A DNA stretch of 7,318 nt from Dehalococcoidia bacterium (GTDB taxonomy: Bacteria > Chloroflexota > Dehalococcoidia > SZUA-161 > SpSt-899), in contig JALPXQ010000062.1 in the NCBI GenBank assembly GCA_023271515.1, positions 1 to 7,318 on the forward strand. Direction: 5' to 3'. Within the stretch, counting starts at the first letter, position 1; every line of letters begins with the position of its first letter. Both the position numbers and the translations under genes were made by a program. A model generated the notes under the pieces. The model did no database searches and was not told the origin of the DNA. It worked only from the letters and a program-made list of their open reading frames with translations. Of this stretch, positions 5,386 to 7,318 are shown piece by piece.

Positions 5386-6944
5386 CTGTAGGCATGCATG
5401 TTGGGACCGTCTTGAAGATGAATGCCATCAATTATCCCGATAAGCTGGGATGGCAGGATAAGAGCCAGGAATTTACCTTTAGAGAATGGAACGAGCGCTC
5501 CTGCCGTCTGGCAAATGGTTTGAGAGACCTGGGCGTGGGATACCAGGACACCTTTGCCACGATCGCCTATAATCGTGGCGAGTGGATGGACATTTACGCC
5601 GGCTGTGCCAACGGCGGGCAGATCATTGTTCCCGTCATGTTCCGATCGGCAGGTCCTAGTATAGAGTACATCCTCAACCATGCGGAATGTAAGGCATTCA
5701 TAGTGGAGGCGCCCTTCGTGGAGCTGGTTGAGGGCATCAAAGACCGGCTCCCTGTTCCCCGGGATGGCTATATCTATCTGGGAAATGGGCCTGTCCCTGA
5801 TGGATATGTTGGGTATGAGAATCTGCTGGCGGGATCCTCGTGTAATGAGCCTGATATCATGGTGGGTAGTGACGATACCTGGATAATCATGTATACATCC
5901 GGGACCACCGGTCGGCCCAAAGGGGTGATGAGAACCCATGGGAGTCATGCCGCTCAGCATCTCTTGAGTAACCTTAACATGGGGGTTCGACCCAGCGATA
6001 AGGTGATGCTGGTCATGCCCATGTGCTATATCAATTCCATATTCTACTCCTTCCCCTATACCCTGGTGTCGGCACCGGTATTCGTCTACAATAGGGCTAG
6101 CTTCGATCCTGAGGATTTGCTCAGAGCTATTGCAGAATACAGGATAACATTTACCTCGCTGGTCCCGACTCACTACGTCATGATCCTGGCTCTGCCAGAG
6201 GATGTGAGAAACAGTATCGACGTCTCCTCAATCCGCCAGTTGTTGATCTCTTCGGCACTTGCCAGAAAGGACCTGAAACTTGCCATTATGGACTATTTCA
6301 GGAATGCCGAGCTCTGGGAGGCCTATGGGAGCACCGAAGCAGGGCTGGTGACTCTTCTCCGGCCGGAGGAACAGTTCCAAAAGCTGGGATCGATCGGTAG
6401 AGAGGTATTCGGAACCGATAGGATCAGGATTCTGGATGAGAACAGAAAGGAGGTCCCGGATGGTGAGGTAGGGGAGTTATTTTCCCGGACGCCAATGGTT
6501 TTTAAGGAATACTGGAAGGATCCCCAAAAGACCAGGGACGCCTTTGACGGTGAGTGGTGCTCCGCCGGGGATATGGTCAGACGGGATGAGGATGGCTATT
6601 ATACGCTGGTAGACCGAAAAGCCAACATGATTATCACCGGCGGGGAAAACGTTTACCCCTCGGAAGTGGAAAACATGATTGGGGCTCATAAGGCGGTTAA
6701 AGAAGTCGCCGTGATCGGCGTCCCCGACGAGAAGTGGGGGGAGGCGGTCAAGGCCGTGGTGGTTTTGCATAAGGGTTACCAACCAGGCGAGGAGCTGGCC
6801 AAGGAGATCATTGACTTTTGCCGGGCCAAATTAGCCGGATACAAGCGACCAAAGAGCGTTGATTTTGTCAGGGATCAGGATATGCCTAGAACCCCGACGG
6901 GAAAGATACTTCACCGCATCCTCAGGGAAAGATACGGCCAGTAA
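5382..6944 (+). CDS. AMP-forming acyl-CoA synthetase (class I adenylate-forming ligase)
   Basis: The 520-residue enzyme activates a carboxylic acid with ATP to an acyl-adenylate and then to the CoA thioester. The full set of superfamily motifs is present: the P-loop YTSGTTGRPKG (171-181), YGSTEAG (315-321) with E319, the ATP-ribose aspartate in SAGDMVRRDEDG (394-405; D397), the hinge region VDRKANMIITGGENVYPSEV (410-429), and the C-terminal catalytic lysine K508 in PRTPTGKILHR. No transit or membrane segment is seen. The size and motif spacing match fatty acid / aromatic acid CoA ligases; substrate specificity cannot be assigned from motifs. The region VMPMCYINSIFYS (211-223) contributes to the acyl pocket in relatives. 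It begins in an ATGA overlap with the activator, so it most likely feeds CoA thioesters into the same pathway. An antisense open frame of 306 codons over its 5' half is a shadow. Confidence 0.95.
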   Translation: MTVGMHVGTVLKMNAINYPDKLGWQDKSQEFTFREWNERSCRLANGLRDLGVGYQDTFATIAYNRGEWMDIYAGCANGGQIIVPVMFRSAGPSIEYILNHAECKAFIVEAPFVELVEGIKDRLPVPRDGYIYLGNGPVPDGYVGYENLLAGSSCNEPDIMVGSDDTWIIMYTSGTTGRPKGVMRTHGSHAAQHLLSNLNMGVRPSDKVMLVMPMCYINSIFYSFPYTLVSAPVFVYNRASFDPEDLLRAIAEYRITFTSLVPTHYVMILALPEDVRNSIDVSSIRQLLISSALARKDLKLAIMDYFRNAELWEAYGSTEAGLVTLLRPEEQFQKLGSIGREVFGTDRIRILDENRKEVPDGEVGELFSRTPMVFKEYWKDPQKTRDAFDGEWCSAGDMVRRDEDGYYTLVDRKANMIITGGENVYPSEVENMIGAHKAVKEVAVIGVPDEKWGEAVKAVVVLHKGYQPGEELAKEIIDFCRAKLAGYKRPKSVDFVRDQDMPRTPTGKILHRILRERYGQ

Positions 6945-7044
6945 TGAGTTAGGGGTTATGAGGTACTGGAAACTCCATACTCAGAACTCACTCGGCTGGT
7001 GGCGGAACACCTGCGAAAGTAATTGCTCAACTGGCGATTGATAA

Positions 7045-7128
7045 CCACAGAGGTCACAGAGAAAATCAAAGGGAATACGGCACCAAAAGAATTTCTCTGT
7101 AATCTCGTAATCTCGGTGTGCTCTGTGG
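7045..7128. repeat. Imperfect inverted repeat between ligase and thiolase genes
   Basis: CCACAGAGGTCACAGAG (7045-7061) faces CTCGGTGTGCTCTGTGG (7112-7128), 14 of 17 paired. An inner pair, ACAGAGAAA (7056-7064) and TTTCTCTGT (7092-7100), is perfect and overlaps the outer arm. The unit fills most of the 225-base gap. Motifs of the CCACAGAG..CACAGAGAA type are, as I recall, seen as dispersed noncoding repeats in varied bacterial genomes, so it may be a small non-autonomous element. It could also fold in the transcript and separate expression of ligase and thiolase. No open frame of note lies inside. Confidence 0.55.
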
Positions 7129-7156
7129 CTGAATAACTGCGAAATAAATCTATCCA

Positions 7157-7163
7157 GAGGAGG
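7157..7163 (+). promoter_or_regulatory. Strong ribosome binding site of the thiolase gene
   Basis: GAGGAGG stands 6 bases before the ATG at 7170. An ATG at 7165 is out of the gene's frame and hits a stop after three codons, so 7170 is the start. Confidence 0.8.
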
Positions 7164-7169
7164 AATGAC

Positions 7170-7318
7170 ATGTTGACAAGAGCGTATATCCCTTACCGCG
7201 GCTATTACTCGACCCCATTTTCGCGCTGGCAAGGCAGCATGGCCACAGAGAACTCGATCATCCTCGGGGCAAACACCGCTAAGAGATGGCTGGCCCAGAA
7301 GAATTGGGATCCACAGAT
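7170..7318 (+). CDS. Thiolase family protein, N-terminal part (cut by the window end)
   Basis: 49 complete codons are visible. The N-terminus, with RAYIPYRGYYSTPFSRWQG followed by NSIILGANTAKRWLAQK and a Trp-Asp-Pro, resembles acetyl-CoA acetyltransferase / SCP-x-like thiolases found in anaerobic bacteria; the match is from memory of the family, and the catalytic cysteine and histidines lie beyond the window. Such enzymes cleave 3-oxoacyl-CoA with CoA or condense two acyl-CoAs. It follows the ligase on the same strand after 225 bases and has its own ribosome binding site, so it is likely the next step of the same acyl-CoA pathway, though it could be transcribed separately. Alternative: a degraded or unrelated acyltransferase, less likely given the intact start. 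Confidence 0.75.
   Translation, partial: MLTRAYIPYRGYYSTPFSRWQGSMATENSIILGANTAKRWLAQKNWDPQ

Noticed and set aside
5253..6173. Long minus-strand open frame of 306 codons
   Set aside because: It lies opposite the activator end and the 5' half of the acyl-CoA ligase, whose motifs are complete. The antisense product shows no recognisable domain and has a His/Ile/Gly-rich shadow composition.
6956..7232. Two minus-strand short open frames over the ligase-thiolase gap
   Set aside because: They read through the inverted repeat and across the thiolase start; their products reflect the repeat sequence and show no domain.

Overview
The window looks like a chromosomal stretch of an anaerobic bacterium. 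The main clue is a rightward gene cluster for oxygen-sensitive acyl-CoA chemistry: a benzoyl-CoA reductase / 2-hydroxyacyl-CoA dehydratase-type subunit, its ATP-dependent Fe-S activator, an AMP-forming acyl-CoA ligase and the start of a thiolase. The protein style and gene mix recall uncultured Dehalococcoidia (Chloroflexota) or anaerobic deltaproteobacterial lineages, but that is an impression and nothing here fixes the taxon.

Layout: bases 1-294 hold no gene I can name, only two strong palindromic elements and weak open frames running off the left edge. From 3273 leftward to 295 lies a minus-strand cluster: plsX (phospholipid/fatty-acid precursor synthesis), trxA (thioredoxin), a YhhQ-family queuosine-precursor transporter that overlaps trxA by an ATGA, and a very methionine-rich lipoprotein. 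This set looks like housekeeping genes read as one transcript from a TGN-TATAAT promoter just upstream of plsX.

The 150-base gap 3274-3423 separates the two divergent clusters and carries a second, opposite promoter (TTGACA, 16-base spacer, TAAAAT). This should drive the rightward operon: reductase/dehydratase subunit (3424 to 4597 once repaired), activator (4597-5385), acyl-CoA ligase (5382-6944) and thiolase (7170 onward, cut by the window end). The first three genes are joined by one- and four-base overlaps. A 225-base gap with an imperfect inverted repeat separates ligase and thiolase, and the thiolase has its own strong ribosome binding site.

Inferred pathway: the ligase turns a carboxylic acid into its CoA thioester. 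The activator hydrolyses ATP to send a low-potential electron to the reductase/dehydratase, which dehydrates or reduces the thioester, and the thiolase cleaves a 3-oxoacyl-CoA. The substrate cannot be read from the sequence. The most notable point is that the reductase/dehydratase gene carries two apparent single-base losses about 160 bases apart. As read, the protein loses its conserved C-terminal part, including the third likely cluster-ligand cysteine, yet the sequence after each break is still well conserved in the shifted frame. That means either a very young pseudogene or sequence errors. Only one of the two subunits normal for this enzyme family is present in the window.
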